The position numbers and the translations under genes are program-made. A stretch of 64,000 bases of DNA from Ixodes scapularis (taxonomy: Eukaryota > Arthropoda > Arachnida > Ixodida > Ixodidae). The stretch spans positions 193,949,027 through 194,013,026 of the forward strand of contig NW_024609857.1 of assembly GCF_016920785.2 (NCBI RefSeq), written 5' to 3'. Every line of letters begins with the position of its first letter. The stretch's first letter is position 1. The notes under the pieces are model-generated. The model saw nothing but the letters and a program-made list of their open reading frames with translations, had not been told where the DNA came from and did no database searches. Positions 23,110 to 34,384 of the stretch are shown here, piece after piece.

Positions 23110-24280
23110 ACAATATGGCGGCCAGTATGCGACAGGCGATACGATTAAAAGGCTTGGCGAGCCGTACGCGGCTTCCCGCCGGAGCAACAGCATAGGGCTC
23201 GCACGCTCGTTTGGTGTCATCTGTAGGCGCAAATAACTTTCCAAACATCTCTATGCCAAAGCGCCAACACCGCAGGTAATACGAGTATGGCCGAAACCGC
23301 TGGAGGCTGAAGAGCCGAGATTGTCGCCGAAGTATCGCTCGGCCTGCTCAATGCCGGTCGCATTTTCATCGCATCAGAAGCGTTTCTAAAGAAGAGATAG
23401 CTTTACAAACACTGACAGGCTGGCTTTATTGAACACAACGCCCACTTGCCATGGACGACAAGTTGACAACGAATCGCTCCGACACCCTCTGTCGACAGCA
23501 GCTAGGAGGTATCGCACTCGCGCTTCGTGTGGCTCTAACAATTGCCCGTGCTCACCTCTGTTACGTGCGTTATCCACTCATGAACGTTTGTGCGTGAACA
23601 GCGGCATTCAGCACCTAGAACACGCGCTGGCGAAGCCGCCGAACCTGCTTTTGTTGCAATCAGGCAGCATAACACGGCGACACAGCTACCAGCGGGAATA
23701 AATCGGAGCGATCAACACCATGGATGGACTAATAGAGTGAATAGAGTCCAGCCCTCTAATAGTTATGGATCACCAACCGCCACACTTTTCAAATTGGGCG
23801 GCGGCAACCCCCATCTAGCGACGAAAAAAAAAGTGATAAATATTTAAAGAATAAAAATCAGATATTTTCCGCTTCCTGTCGCACAGCCACATTCACTCAC
23901 GACATAAACCATACAAACACAACACTGCACATACACACAAACACATACGCGAATACAAGCACTGAACAATCGCACAACTCACATAAACAGTATAAACATC
24001 CTACTTATGCAAACCGAGATGTGCCCGGAGCGGTATGTATGCCCTTCTATTTCCCGCGTCGGTTAGCCCAGTTACCACGCTAGTCTTAATCAAGATATTA
24101 AAAGATTACGCCAATTTTATTTTTCAATAATATTTTTCCTGAATTTGCCTCAGGTAGGTACACATATCCCTGAATAACGTCTTACAGTATAATGTATTAT
24201 AATGATACGCGCCTAACTTCTAGTAACTCAACGTGAGCGACGAGAAAAAAAAAATTGTGAGTTCTGTCTGGCAACCACAC
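23110..24280. other. No gene recognised
   Basis: Overlapping short frames occur at 23386-23847 on both strands without motifs. 23880-24010 is rich in CACA/ACAC. Confidence 0.4.
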
Positions 24281-24296
24281 TCGCGGCGTGGTTGCT

Positions 24297-24611
24297 ATGG
24301 CGACGCTGTCGGTACGCGCGCTGGCAGCCGTCCAGCTGGTTCGGCTGCGGCCGAGTGCGCGAGTCCACGGTGAACGCCGCGAACGAAATCGAGAAAACAA
24401 AGCGTCGACTACTGAAGCTGTACGTAATCGAGTTTCCGCCCGTTCGCTGTCCAATTCTCCGTAGTCTTCTTCCGCCCCTTCGAAAGGGAACAGCCTACCA
24501 GTCGGATTACCGCCGTGGCTTCATCTTCGGAGGGAACTGTCAGCTGAATTAGTTCCAAAACACGCGTGCGTCAGGCAGCGCAACGTGGCGCGGTCCACGC
24601 ACAAAGTCGGT
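24297..24611 (+). CDS. Candidate first exon with mitochondrial-presequence-like N-terminus
   Basis: In a CpG-rich patch, an ATG in good context (TTGCTATGG) opens a frame starting MATLSVRALAAVQLVRLRPS. This Arg/Ala/Leu-rich stretch lacks acidic residues and resembles a mitochondrial targeting presequence. The frame runs 55 codons to a TAG. Reading past that stop, the frame stays open to a strong donor (GTCG/GTAAGTAA) at about 24611. An earlier donor, CCACG/GTGAAC, lies at about 24370, just before the stop, and would make a 25-codon first exon. No downstream exon was found before the LINE and piggyBac debris, so the gene assignment is only a suggestion. Both other frames and the reverse strand are also partly open, as expected for GC-rich DNA. 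Confidence 0.2.
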
Positions 24612-24619
24612 AAGTAAAC

Positions 24620-25130
24620 AAAACACTCAATGCCGCTCCATTTTTTTTTTTTTTTAATTTACGGGGCGCGCGGTGTTTTTGGATGTTTCTCGGCGCCTGA
24701 TCGATCAGGGGTGAAAATTTCAGGGCGTATCGTATGCAAACGACAGCGTTTGCCGGCGGAAGACTCGGTCGTCCTGGCGAACGCATCTTTAGTATTTTTA
24801 AGGATGTTCTATCTGCAAAAGAAAGGCGCGCCTTAAAATTTCAAGGTAAAATACACTGCTGAGGAAACGACCCTTTGCGTGCAGGCGCCGATTTTTCCGG
24901 CAGAGTTTAGCGCGCTGTGATGTGCAGTGTGCGCTTAGGGGGAGTTTTGGCATGATATAATGTTGCTCATTGGAAATAAAAGAAAAATGCTGGCATCCTA
25001 TGTTCACACACTCTTCGTCATTTTTGGAATCTTAAGTACCCTTTTTTACGGCAGGTATTGGACGCCAGCACATTTTACGGAGGAACGAAGAGTGGAATCC
25101 GGCCGATTCCCTTCCACATTAACATCAAAT
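24620..25130. other. No gene recognised
   Basis: Contains a T-run near 24640 and short frames without motifs. Confidence 0.4.
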
Positions 25131-25136
25131 GAGTGA

Positions 25137-25385
25137 TGTGAAAGCAAAGAAGAAAGTGAGAGTGAAACAGTTCCTGCAGTAGTAAGTGCCAGAAACAAGA
25201 AAAGTGCCCCGAAGTGGAAAATATACTACCTCGAAAAGGATCCAAAAGAAATAGAGGTCATCAGGTATATAGAGACACCGCCAATCGTCACAGACCTGGA
25301 CACTCCATTCCAGTTTTTTAAATGCCCATGCCCTGATGAGGTGTTTACAGCGATATTTGAGGAGACCATCCTGTATTCTACTTAA
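25137..25385 (+). pseudogene. piggyBac-type transposase N-terminal fragment
   Basis: An 82-codon open stretch with no usable ATG begins with an acidic segment (CESKEESESETV). It continues SAPKWKIYYLEKDPKE and then TPFQFFKCPCPDEVFTAIFE before a stop at 25383. This matches the N-terminal part of piggyBac transposases: an acidic leader, a W-K region, then a P-x-x-x-FxxF...DE...I-x-E-x-T-x-x-Y block just before the catalytic domain. The DDD catalytic core is absent: a LINE fragment begins within 20 bp. A TTAA-flanked MITE of the type piggyBac enzymes mobilise lies 1.6 kb downstream. Confidence 0.6.
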
Positions 25386-25402
25386 TGCTACCCTGAACAC
25401 CA

Positions 25403-26560
25403 TTTTCGGGCTCTGGTCACACCTCCACGCAGGATGTCCTGCTCCAGATCAAGGAGGATATCCTTGACAAAATCACCTGTACGACGACGTGGGCGGTCCT
25501 GGCCCTGGATATAAAGGGCGCCTTTGACCATGTCAGTCACACGCTGGTGTTCGAGAACCTGGCCTCGACTGGGTGTGGGCCCCGGATATATGATTATGTG
25601 CGGGACTTCCTGAGCAACTGGATGGCCACCATCAGACTCGAGTCCATCCGCACAAGCACCATCCCGATCCCGAGCAAGGGCACCCGGCGAGGCTCGGTCC
25701 TGTCACCCCACTTGTTACCTGGCGATGTGCAAGCCGCCTCCTCTACTGGAACGGACTCCCCGGATGAAGCATACACTCTATGCCACTCTATGCGGACGAC
25801 CTGACGATTTGGACTACGTCGGGATCGGACAGCGGGAGGCAAGACTTTCTCGAAGAAGTCATCGGGACGGTGCAGAACTACCTCGAGGCCGGCAACTTCC
25901 AGCGCGCCTAGCTGTTGCTCGTCCGCGTGGGCAAGCCGATTCCCGAAGAACAGGAAGGCGGACATCCGCCTCACGTTAAAGGATGGTACCCCCATGCCAG
26001 TGGTGAAGCGGGTTCGGATCCTGGGACCTTCACCTCCAGCGGGACGGCGGAGCCAAGTACACGGTCGACCAACTCGTCGACACAACCACGCAAGTCATGC
26101 GCATGGTGAGAAGGATAACGAGTCAGAGACACGGGCTCAAGGAGTCGGACCTGATCCGGCTGACCCAAGCACTCGTCGTGAGCCGTATCACCTGTACAAA
26201 TCCGTATCTCCACCTGCTGTCGAGAGGTGAGGGCAAGATGGACGTGATTATTCGCAAGGAGTACTAGCTGGCACTGGGGGTGCCGCCGTACGCGTCGAAC
26301 GCCAAGCTCCGACGGCTGGGTGTAAACAACACCTTCCAGGAACTCATCAACATGCACCTAGCCAGTCAGTGGGAGACCCTGGCCCTCACACTGAGCGGGC
26401 GGCACGTCCCGAGCTCGCTCGGCATCCCCGCCCTTGCATCGCAGTGTGAGGCTATCCAGCTGCTGCTGGCCCTTTGGTACAAGATCCAGGTGGCACCAAT
26501 CCCGTGGAAGCTGAACCCATCCCTGCATCCAGGTCGCTGGATGGCTCCCGGTCCCTTGAT
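25403..26560 (+). mobile_element. I/R1-like LINE reverse transcriptase remnant
   Basis: The sequence starts at STQDVLLQIKEDILDKI and reads WAVLALDIKGAFDHVSHTLV (first catalytic Asp), then STIPIPSKGTRRGSVLSPHL (the xGxPQGSVLSP block with a changed residue). After a frameshift it gives HTLYADDLTIWTTSGSD (catalytic YADD at about 25785-25800). Several further frameshifts and an in-frame TAG (about 25909) break it. The distal part encodes LGVNNTFQELINMHLASQWE, a typical C-terminal block of this LINE group. The region is markedly GC-richer than its surroundings. Endonuclease and 3' tail were not found. Confidence 0.8.
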
Positions 26561-26981
26561 TCCGCTTGGTCCCGTCGTGTAGCATAGGGCCCCTGGTAGC
26601 AATTTGTTGCTAGCCCAGCATTTAAGCATACTCCAGCCTTTTTGTATGTAAAGCAAAACAATTACTGCAACTGAATACTTCTTAAGTGACGATAATCGAA
26701 GTTTGCACTACTTAATGCCCTTCTGTTTTATCTAAAGTACCGCAACTAAGTACTCCGAGTACCGTTCGGAGCACTGCGGTGCAGGTGAAGTTTATACTTA
26801 TAAAAAAATGTCTGCCCATAAGCTTGCTTCGGTAACACGAGCTGCAACAGGAAGCCCGATGCAGAGGCTTTAAGAGCAAGCTCCATGCTTTGAATGTTGC
26901 TAAGCATGCACGCTTGTGCAGTGCAAGTGTCGTTCAGGACAACGTGCTCGTTCTTGGCATTTCTGTTTCCCTTGCACTTAA

Positions 26982-27404
26982 AGGGATGTTGAACCGAAAT
27001 CTGGATTCCACAAAACACGGCGGCAAAAGCGTATAACAAGATGCTACAAACACCAAAACATCACTCATACAGCGATAGATCGAACGCATGACCTTATTTA
27101 AAAAAAAAAAAAAAGAGGCGCATTTGGCAGATTTGTTTGTCTTGTTTCTCCGAGGAGAGGGAACGACCTCGTGTCTTCTCCGCTTCGCCGCCTTGAGGGA
27201 GCGAAGCAGAGAGAGGAGGAAACGAGATATCTCGACGTCACGCGCCTCATGGGCCTCGTTCCGATCTCAACCTCTTTTTCCAAAAATACGGCCGTCCATT
27301 CGAGATATCGCCTCATGACTACGAGTAGTGTTGTAGGGATTGTAGCATCCTGCCTACAGCTTCTGCATCGTTTCCTGAAATCCAAATTTCGGTTCACCAT
27401 CCCT
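26982..27404. mobile_element. MITE with TTAA target duplication
   Basis: TTAA lies at 26978-26981 and 27405-27408. The ends are inverted repeats of about 80 bp: AGGGATGTTGAACCGAAATC on the left and AGGGATGGTGAACCGAAATT when the right end is read in reverse, with similarity continuing inward to GGATGCTACAA-like strings. The interior has an A-run and no gene. TTAA targeting points to piggyBac or Kolobok transposases. Confidence 0.9.
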
Positions 27405-27409
27405 TTAAA

Positions 27410-28160
27410 GGGAAACGCAGTGTGGCAGTGATGGGATGATTTCTTGTGTCAGCCGGAGTTGCCTACCATTACCACTGTAGGGCGTCAAAGGCTACAGGCA
27501 TGCAAGAGCGACTTTGCAAAGTGCTTTCGCAGAACACGAGATTGCGATAGAGCGTGTACTAGCTCGCACTTGTCGCCTTCGACCGCGCTGTCATCCTGGC
27601 AAGCCTTCGGCAACACCTTCAAAATGCCCGCATTCTTCAAGAAAGCCACAATGTTATGAATATATCACAACAATGCCTGGCTTTCATTTTTTTCTAAAAA
27701 AGAACATTTCTGAAACTTTGAAAATACCTTCGGTACTGCTTAGTATGTGCTCACTCACGCTCACTTTATCCAGGCTGAAAAGCTTGTGCTGGGACGGGGC
27801 ATATTGAACATTGGTGGTGTCTTTTGACTGAAGTAATATACAGAGTATGAACAGGAGCGATAAAGAAATACAACATTTAATGCCAGTCATCTCCACTTTT
27901 AGAAAGCATCTCAACATAAGATTAATTTGACATTTCGTAGTAAGGGTGCTGAATTCCAGACATGGTGATACAACCCGCTTTGATAAAAACGTAAAAAAAC
28001 AAAATGTAACTACTCCATACAGGTGCCTAATAGTTTGATGACTAGGACACGACACAGAGGACCTGAGAAATGTGATGAATATAGACTAGGAAACAACACA
28101 GAGGACTAGAGAAATGTGATGAATATAAACGAATAAAGCTGTTTATGAATTGAAGCATAC
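27410..28160. other. No gene recognised
   Basis: A short tandem-like duplication occurs at 28035-28120 (ACACAGAGGAC...GAAATGTGATGAATATA twice). No domain in any frame. Confidence 0.4.
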
Positions 28161-28163
28161 TTA

Positions 28164-28342
28164 CCGTAGAATACCGAGCATACACCCATTCCACATTAAG
28201 CGCCCATTCGCAAATTCGTAAGATCTGAGAAAATATGCACAGTACAAAGATATGTAAAATTGATGACCGGCCAAGCGCCCATCCCCCATTTTTTCGCGAT
28301 TATCTCTAAATTTTGAGTGGGTGCATGCCCGGTATTTTACGG
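28164..28342. mobile_element. Small Tc1/mariner-type MITE
   Basis: TA flanks both ends (28162-28163 and 28343-28344). The ends match closely in inverse: CCGTAGAATACCGAGCATAC on the left and CCGTAAAATACCGGGCATGC from the right. At 179 bp with TA duplications it fits a Tc1/mariner (pogo-like) MITE. Confidence 0.85.
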
Positions 28343-28473
28343 TAGGCATGTGAGCCACACAACTTGCAGCTGTCATCTCAAGGAAAACAAACAAGCCTTT
28401 AGTGATTTAGAAAATCAAAACAATCCTGGCAGGAGTTTCACAGACTTTAGCGATCGCACTATGTGATCAGCAA

Positions 28474-28764
28474 TCAGGCTACAGGTGTTTTCTTGATTGT
28501 ATTAATCCTCTTGATTGCAACTGGCCGTAGCTGTGAGTAGATTAGAATAAGACAAAGCCTCTCAAGAAGGCAGCTCGTATCGTACGTCTTCTGGCCATGG
28601 GTGAAGCCGAAAAGCGAGTAGGCCGCCATGATTACAGTAAAGCCATCCTCCGCATCTTGCACTTCGAAAAGCCAAACTGTATCAACGTGTGTGTTCATGC
28701 TCTTCGCTGCCTCCACATCGCACCCCGAGAAGGCAACCCAGGGTGCCGTCGGGATGGTTCCCTC
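28474..28764 (-). CDS. Unidentified terminal exon candidate
   Basis: On the reverse strand a pyrimidine-rich acceptor (TTTTATATGCAG) at 28765-28770 opens an exon of 96 codons plus stop with no interruption. The product begins EGTIPTAPWVAFSGCDVEAA and contains VDTVWLFEVQDAEDGF and YDTSCLLERLCLILIYSQLR. The composition is protein-like: balanced charge and no low complexity. I do not recognise the family, and no upstream exon was found. It could be the last exon of a host gene, a gene fragment carried by repeats, or the C-terminus of an unknown transposon protein. Confidence 0.35.
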   Translation of the reverse strand, partial: EGTIPTAPWVAFSGCDVEAAKSMNTHVDTVWLFEVQDAEDGFTVIMAAYSLFGFTHGQKTYDTSCLLERLCLILIYSQLRPVAIKRINTIKKTPVA

Positions 28765-29110
28765 CTGCATATAAAAGCAGAATTGATTCAGTCAGAGAAT
28801 AATAAAGGCCGCACTGATGAGTATGATTTTAAGCATGAAATGCTTTTAGCTCCCAGACACCAAACTGATAAGGTATCTTTTTGGGAACTAACGCCAAAAA
28901 TCACTTCAAAACATCCCAGGTTTCGAAGTTGACTTTGGCGTTGGTTTTCTTATTTGAAACCGGCTTTGAAACCTACTGGGTCTCGAAGTTAGTTTTGGGT
29001 CAGAAAGGTGTGCACTAGCAGGGTTCAAAATTTGCTGTCAAAATTTTGTCTCAAAACCAGCACAGCATACAGCTGTCATTTATTTCCACAAGTGTTCTTC
29101 CTTGTCATCA

Positions 29111-29186
29111 TACACGCTACACAAGCAATGGAACCTATTCCTATACACGCTACACAAGCAATGGAACCTATTCCTATACACGCTAT
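29111..29186. repeat. 33-bp tandem repeat, 2.3 units
   Basis: Units begin at 29111, 29144 and 29177 with TACACGCTACACAAGCAATG. The first two are identical; the third is cut short. Confidence 0.9.
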
Positions 29187-29189
29187 GAA

Positions 29190-30826
29190 AGATATTCATT
29201 CCGAACTACAACTTTAAAAAATTATTCAACATTCAAATTACTTTTTTGTATGACATCTCACCACCGAATTCTAAACCAAGAGCACATCATTCGTTTCAAC
29301 CGTTTGAAGCAATCGCCTGACGAGGAGCCCGTTGTCGTCACGCTTTGACGGTGCACTTTAGTTCACCTTTCTGCCGCCGTTTTTTTTTTTTTTTTTTTTT
29401 TGGGGGGGGGGGGTGGGGGGGGGGGTCTCGGGTATCGTCCCCGCGCGAATATTACCACAACTGTTTAATTGATTGGTGCGGCACACAAACTTCTGTCCGG
29501 GCTGGAACTTGGTCAACAGTGTCTGAGACGAGCCCGACACCCATTTCAGTCGTCAAATAAAATTTCAAAATTGCTTTCATAATCTCTTTAAGAGTTTCAA
29601 TGCAGGCGTCTGGAATTCGCAAAATGTAGTGGCTGCGATTATGTCCTCTCTGACCGATTTGCGAAAATAAATGGCTTTACAGTAGTGATTCAGATTGTGA
29701 TTTATTGGGAATTAACCAGTGCTGTTAATAACATGCTCTGTATTGTCCGCTCCGCTGGTGTTGTTTCTGCCGTCATTGCATCCACGCAACTTGAAAGTGC
29801 CCTGCTTTATGCGACATCTGGCATGCACACACCGTGGCACTCCACTTCATAGCGTGGCATGTGGTGGCAGCAAAAGCCTCTTCCAAAAACATGCTAAGCT
29901 ACTCCCTGCACAGCATTTGTGGCGGCAGAAAAGATACAAGGCTATTATCTTGTTCCCGAGAGTATAGTATGTTGCAGGGACGGTACAGTGAGGGGAAGAA
30001 GTTCTTTCTGCACTCTTTCCACTTTAGCAGAAGGGTGCTATAAAGAAAAGAAGGAAACCGCCAATCGTGGCAACCAAACCCTTTTAGGACTGGCGGAAGT
30101 GATGGGAGACGCCAGGCAGTGTAAAAAAAGGGGAAGGGGGGGGGGGTGGACTGCAAACGTGTTTACCAAGAATAAAAAGGGGGAAGAGTGAAAAGAGGTA
30201 TTCTTCTGTAGATTCCTTTTTCTCCCGGAGCTGTGAATGCGCTATGGCCGGACTGGGCTCAACTCAATGCCCCAAATCATATTAAAAAAAATAATTATTG
30301 CCGGCAGAGTTTTGCGGACTCCTAAAATGCCTTTACGGAGAGGTTCCACAGACCCTCATTCCAGAACCGTTGGCCTAGATTGCGGGCATGGACGTCTGAA
30401 GTATGTTTTGCAGGAAAAGGAGGGGGAACGGGGCAAACCTCATTTTCTTTCAGTTATAGGGTTGAAAGCTTAACCCCCCAGAATAATCCCCCCCCCTTTT
30501 TTGCCACTTTGCTGACGCCCATGATTGTGGGCACCTCATCACTTACAAAATGTTTCCTAGGACCCATGTGTAGAAAGTAGGAGCCACCATTCAAGCACCT
30601 GTTATGACTACAGTGCAGACATATCACAAGAGCAGGGAAGAACAATAAATAATAATGGACTGTCTGACCGGAAACAATGGTACAGTTTCAGACTTACTGC
30701 TCAGCTTGCCAGCTGAGCCAGGCTAGAAAAACGAAATTGGCAAAGTGAATGAGTTGCGAGTTTCTAAGTTTTTGATGAGTTTCTAAGAACTCCTACTGGA
30801 GTTCTTAGAAAATGTTGGGGCCTTCT
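29190..30826. other. No gene recognised; contains T22/G-run tract
   Basis: 29379-29430 is a long T run followed by a nearly pure G tract, like that at 5197-5232. 29629-29665 is an inverted copy of a block found at 2640-2680 and 61520-61560. 30140-30155 is a short G run. Reading frames are unremarkable. Confidence 0.45.
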
Positions 30827-30828
30827 TC

Positions 30829-31026
30829 TCAATGGAAGAGGCACTCAGCAATTAAATCCAATACTTGGAGCTTACGCTTCATGAGCTTGCAGTTGGCACC
30901 TTCCACTGAGATCACGGTGATGTGATCCAGACGCTCCTTGTTGCATCTCAAAACCTTCCTGGAGGCAAGACTGATGATGGATGCAACTTTTTCCAGCATT
31001 ACCTTCATTAGCTCGATCTTTGTTTG
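30829..31026 (-). CDS. Unidentified small reverse-strand exon candidate
   Basis: The reverse frame begins QTKIELMKVMLEKVASIISL and ends KLMKRKLQVLDLIAECLFH followed by TGA: 65 codons, Lys/Leu/Met-rich and probably helical. An acceptor CTCTACTTTCAG lies at 31048-31059, but the first codons after it contain an in-frame TAA inside an A-run (31030-31040), so either the run has lost or gained bases or the start lies after it. No domain recognised. Possibly the C-terminal exon of a DNA-binding protein or transposon ORF. Confidence 0.3.
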   Translation of the reverse strand, partial: QTKIELMKVMLEKVASIISLASRKVLRCNKERLDHITVISVEGANCKLMKRKLQVLDLIAECLFH

Positions 31027-31049
31027 GCGCTTTTATTTTTTTCGGAACT

Positions 31050-31724
31050 GAAAGTAGAGCATGCATACACATTTGCATGACTGTCACAGAAGTGAAACAT
31101 TCATTTTAAATATTAGCTTCATCTTTCTATTTTAGATCTATATATATTTGCAAATATACAGGCTCTTTCACAGACACAGAGAACTAGTGCCAAAACAGAA
31201 ATAATAAAATGCTCTTGGTCCCAGATTTTGGTCATCGTTGAGATCGCGATCAAGATCTCACTAGGTCCGCACTGTGATTGGACACAGTGCTACAGACGAG
31301 CGCTCTTGACCAATGAGAATTCTTTTCGCTGTCGACGAGGCAATTTTTTGGTGAGAACCTGTCGCCTTCTTTCGGATAGTGAGATTGATATCGTGGTAAG
31401 ATGGGTGCTTGTTCCAAGCTCTTGTTTTAGCACCAGTGGGTGTCAAGTTACCCATGGCTAGAAAACAAATCAGCATAGCCAAACGAAGCACAGGACAGCA
31501 ATTGCATCCGTAAAATAGACGATGTTTCATATTTCAATTAGTTTTTGATCTCACTCTGCGCGGCACACAATTCGTAGCAGACGATTGTTCCTTTTTGGCT
31601 CTTTTCGCAGATCACTTGCCAGTCTGTTCGTTGTTTTGTTTCTGTCGGAGAATGATACATAGTAGCTAGTAAACTCATTATTATTCCCTCGTGTTAGCAG
31701 GCGATGCGCCTGGTAGCGGTATTT
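31050..31724. other. No gene recognised
   Basis: Contains a CACAATTCGTAGCAGACGA string near 31567 that resembles GACACATCGTAGCAGACGA near 32736 inside the next element. No gene signal. Confidence 0.4.
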
Positions 31725-31728
31725 TATA

Positions 31729-32984
31729 GTGAGTTCGTTTCACATGCACTGGCACCACTCGAGTTCTCTCCCAGAATGCATCGCACTCGCGGAGTGTTGC
31801 ACGGAGAACTGGACTCAAACGAATTTGCCAAATGCACCAAGTGCGGAAGACTGATGCTGCCGCCATCCATGTTGTAAAAAGAATACCAACCTCAAACCGA
31901 AACTGGCGCCTTGCTGTTCGGAGTGATGGGTGGGAATGCGAGAGTGCAGTCGCTACCAACGTTTATCTACAAACGTTGGTCGCTGCAGACTGTAGTTTAT
32001 AGTTGCGATGACTTCAAGCAACTCGGCTGTCATAGAGATAGTTACAGACGGCGTAAATTTCCGCAACCAGCTGTCCACAAAGCAGCTGGTTGCAATCTTT
32101 CAATTCTCATAACTGTTTACACTGAAGAAAACTGATGATGCTGTCCGAGCAGAAGCTTTATCCGTTTGAGCATGGCGTTATGCGTGGACCACTGAAAGGG
32201 TATGGCTTAAAATTAGTCTGCTGGAATATCCAGCAAAAATGTTCGTGGGTTTTCGATTTCGATCGTGATTACAGGTGGATCAGATATTAGCCTTGGTGAG
32301 GGCGTCGAGAACGAGAGCTTTCTCGAACAAAATACGACGAGGCAAGTCAGCTGACGTAGGTAAATATTAAATATGATGTTGCCCAAGCCTTGGGTAAAAT
32401 CACTATGTTTAGCTTTTTCTGATGCTTATTGGGCAGTCAAAGGTTTATGCTGGGGGAATTTTGTCGACAAATGTTAAATTTTTAACACGCACACGTTCGT
32501 GATAAACACCTCGGGGGTTGCTGATGCGTTTGTTCTGAGCTTTTCTTTATACACTGCTATATTTCAGCGTTTTTACGGCAACAGAACGACTGAAAACCTC
32601 CAAATAAAGCACGGTTTGTCAACTGCTTCCTTTATAAAATAGAAGACGCTCACAGTTCAAGCTCGCGTATGATTCCGTTGCCCGCAGGACGCAATTTCTA
32701 TCAGAAAATCTACTTTTTTTCCTTTCAGTTCCGCGACACATCGTAGCAGACGAACTTTCGTCGTCTGCTCCCGCTCCTCGCAGGCCTCGCCGGAGCGAGG
32801 CATGACGGGATTGCATTTTTGCGCACTCTCCATTTTCCCGGTGCAGCGAGTGCATGCACGCGTGGGGCGCCAACGATGAAACAAACTCGGAGTGTGCAAC
32901 TACTCGTGGAGTGCCGGCTGAAACGAACCCGCTCCACGCTGCGAGTGGACATGCATGGGCACGAGTGCCATGAAACGAACCCGC
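31729..32984. mobile_element. Non-autonomous element with GTGAGTTCGTTTCA ends
   Basis: The ends are inverted: GTGAGTTCGTTTCACATGCA on the left and GCGGGTTCGTTTCATGGCAC from the right. TATA flanks both sides (31725-31728 and 32985-32988), a possible 4-bp (or TA) target duplication. The interior has no intact frame. The right third is GC-rich and CpG-rich. Confidence 0.65.
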
Positions 32985-32989
32985 TATAA

Positions 32990-33855
32990 GCTTCTTCAGT
33001 GCAAGCCGGTTGAGACCTCGATGACCAAAATCGGGCTTCCGGTGAGATGGAATGGCAAACTGAGAATGATTTCATGACCAGGGGCCAAACAAATACCAGG
33101 TGCATTATATTGTGAGAGAATTAGCACCGAGAAGTGTGGGTGGCGACCCCTTACGGCGAGCCGGGGTGACGTTATGCTGAGGACAAAATTTATCCCCTCA
33201 CTCGCCCTGCAAAGGCTGAGACGGCGTTAGCTGTCGGCATACTAGTTTGTTTTCACTTTTTTTTTTGTGCGCGTTTTACGTAGGAAATGTGAATTATTAT
33301 ATGCGGCCTTATTGAGGTATGGTCCGTAGCTGCAGGCAAAACTTCAACCAACATTCCGAGCATGGTTTCCAGGGCAGACAGAGCATGAATCACAGCTGGT
33401 ATATGAAAAGGAAGAAATGCCACCACACTTGCAGGAGCATTGCAATATATTTACATCGCGCACAATCAACGCTGCTGATGATCTGAATAAATTGAGAGGT
33501 TTTTTCATCTTTGTTTCTAAACAAAAACGTCTCAGCGAAAAAGCTGCACTCTGCTCGAGCAACATGTTAAATACATTCTGGGCCAAGGAGAGAAAATCAC
33601 AAGTGAGACCACCCAAAGGCCTTCGACTTAAATGCCATTTGTATGACCGCAAAGCGGGGTCTGATGTTCTCCCAACTCATAAACCTGCAAAGAACAGAAT
33701 TTCAGTGTCTGAAACACTTGCACCGCCCCTTCCACAACCCCTTGCACAATCGCCTTATATCGTGTGGAGGGGGCGGCGGGGGGGGGGGGGGGGTTCATTG
33801 ACGGAATTGCCTCCACCGATAGCTTTCCATACTTATAACCCTATTATAAAGGTAA
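32990..33855. other. Unassigned, one exon-like reverse frame
   Basis: A reverse frame (33652-33344, 102 codons) follows an acceptor-like TTCTTTGCAG near 33690 and is Cys-rich at its end (CSCKCGG...CDSCSVCPG). It may be the distal part of the THAP element that follows. A G run lies at 33778-33793. Confidence 0.3.
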
Positions 33856-33856
33856 A

Positions 33857-34144
33857 CTAGACAAACACGGTTCGAAAAGCTATGAAAATTCTGTCGGTAT
33901 AAGTCTCACCCAGCGCCTTGTACACCGGGTAAACGAAGCCCCGCTTCTCAACGAGCTTACAGCACCCAACGGCCGATATTGACGGTGCCTTTCCCATCCT
34001 TAGTCTGACTGTCCATGCTTTCTTTAATCTCGAAGTTTTCGGGTGGTAAAATATGATACCGGCTTCTTTTTCGAAATTGCATTGCAGCGCTGAACAGTAG
34101 GTCAGCATGATCACAAACCTCCGATCATGAGGAAACGGGCACAC
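33857..34144 (-). pseudogene. THAP zinc-finger N-terminal fragment
   Basis: On the reverse strand the Met at 34108 starts MLTYCSALQCNFEKEAGIIF, followed by YHPKTSRLKKAWTV. This is the first half of a THAP finger: C-x4-C, then a FYHFP-like strand (one residue lost here), then the invariant Trp. THAP domains bind DNA in P-element transposases and derived regulators. The second ligand pair (C...H-F) is not found downstream in this frame. A donor-like GCT/GTAAGC lies just after the block. The remaining ~50 codons are probably intron. The upstream part is CpG-rich. Confidence 0.55.
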
Positions 34145-34384
34145 GCAAGCGAGCCAGATGCCAGAGCGCGAAGCGGAGTCCGTCGCCAGACGTCACGGTA
34201 CACCTCACCCAATCAAGACGTGACGACCGCAGCGACACTTGTGTTTGCTCTGGAGGCTAATAGTACGGCGTGCAAGCAATACCATTGATCTCCACGACAA
34301 TTTGCTGTATCGCGCGCCTCCGCTTGGTCGTTGCGGCTCAGGTGCGGCCACAGGATGGCCACCATGCGACACAGAATATCAGTA

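Noticed and set aside
33417..33860. 147-codon forward frame ending in poly-Gly
   Set aside because: The C-terminal third is a G-run translation and the rest shows no domain; the reverse strand has better splice signals.
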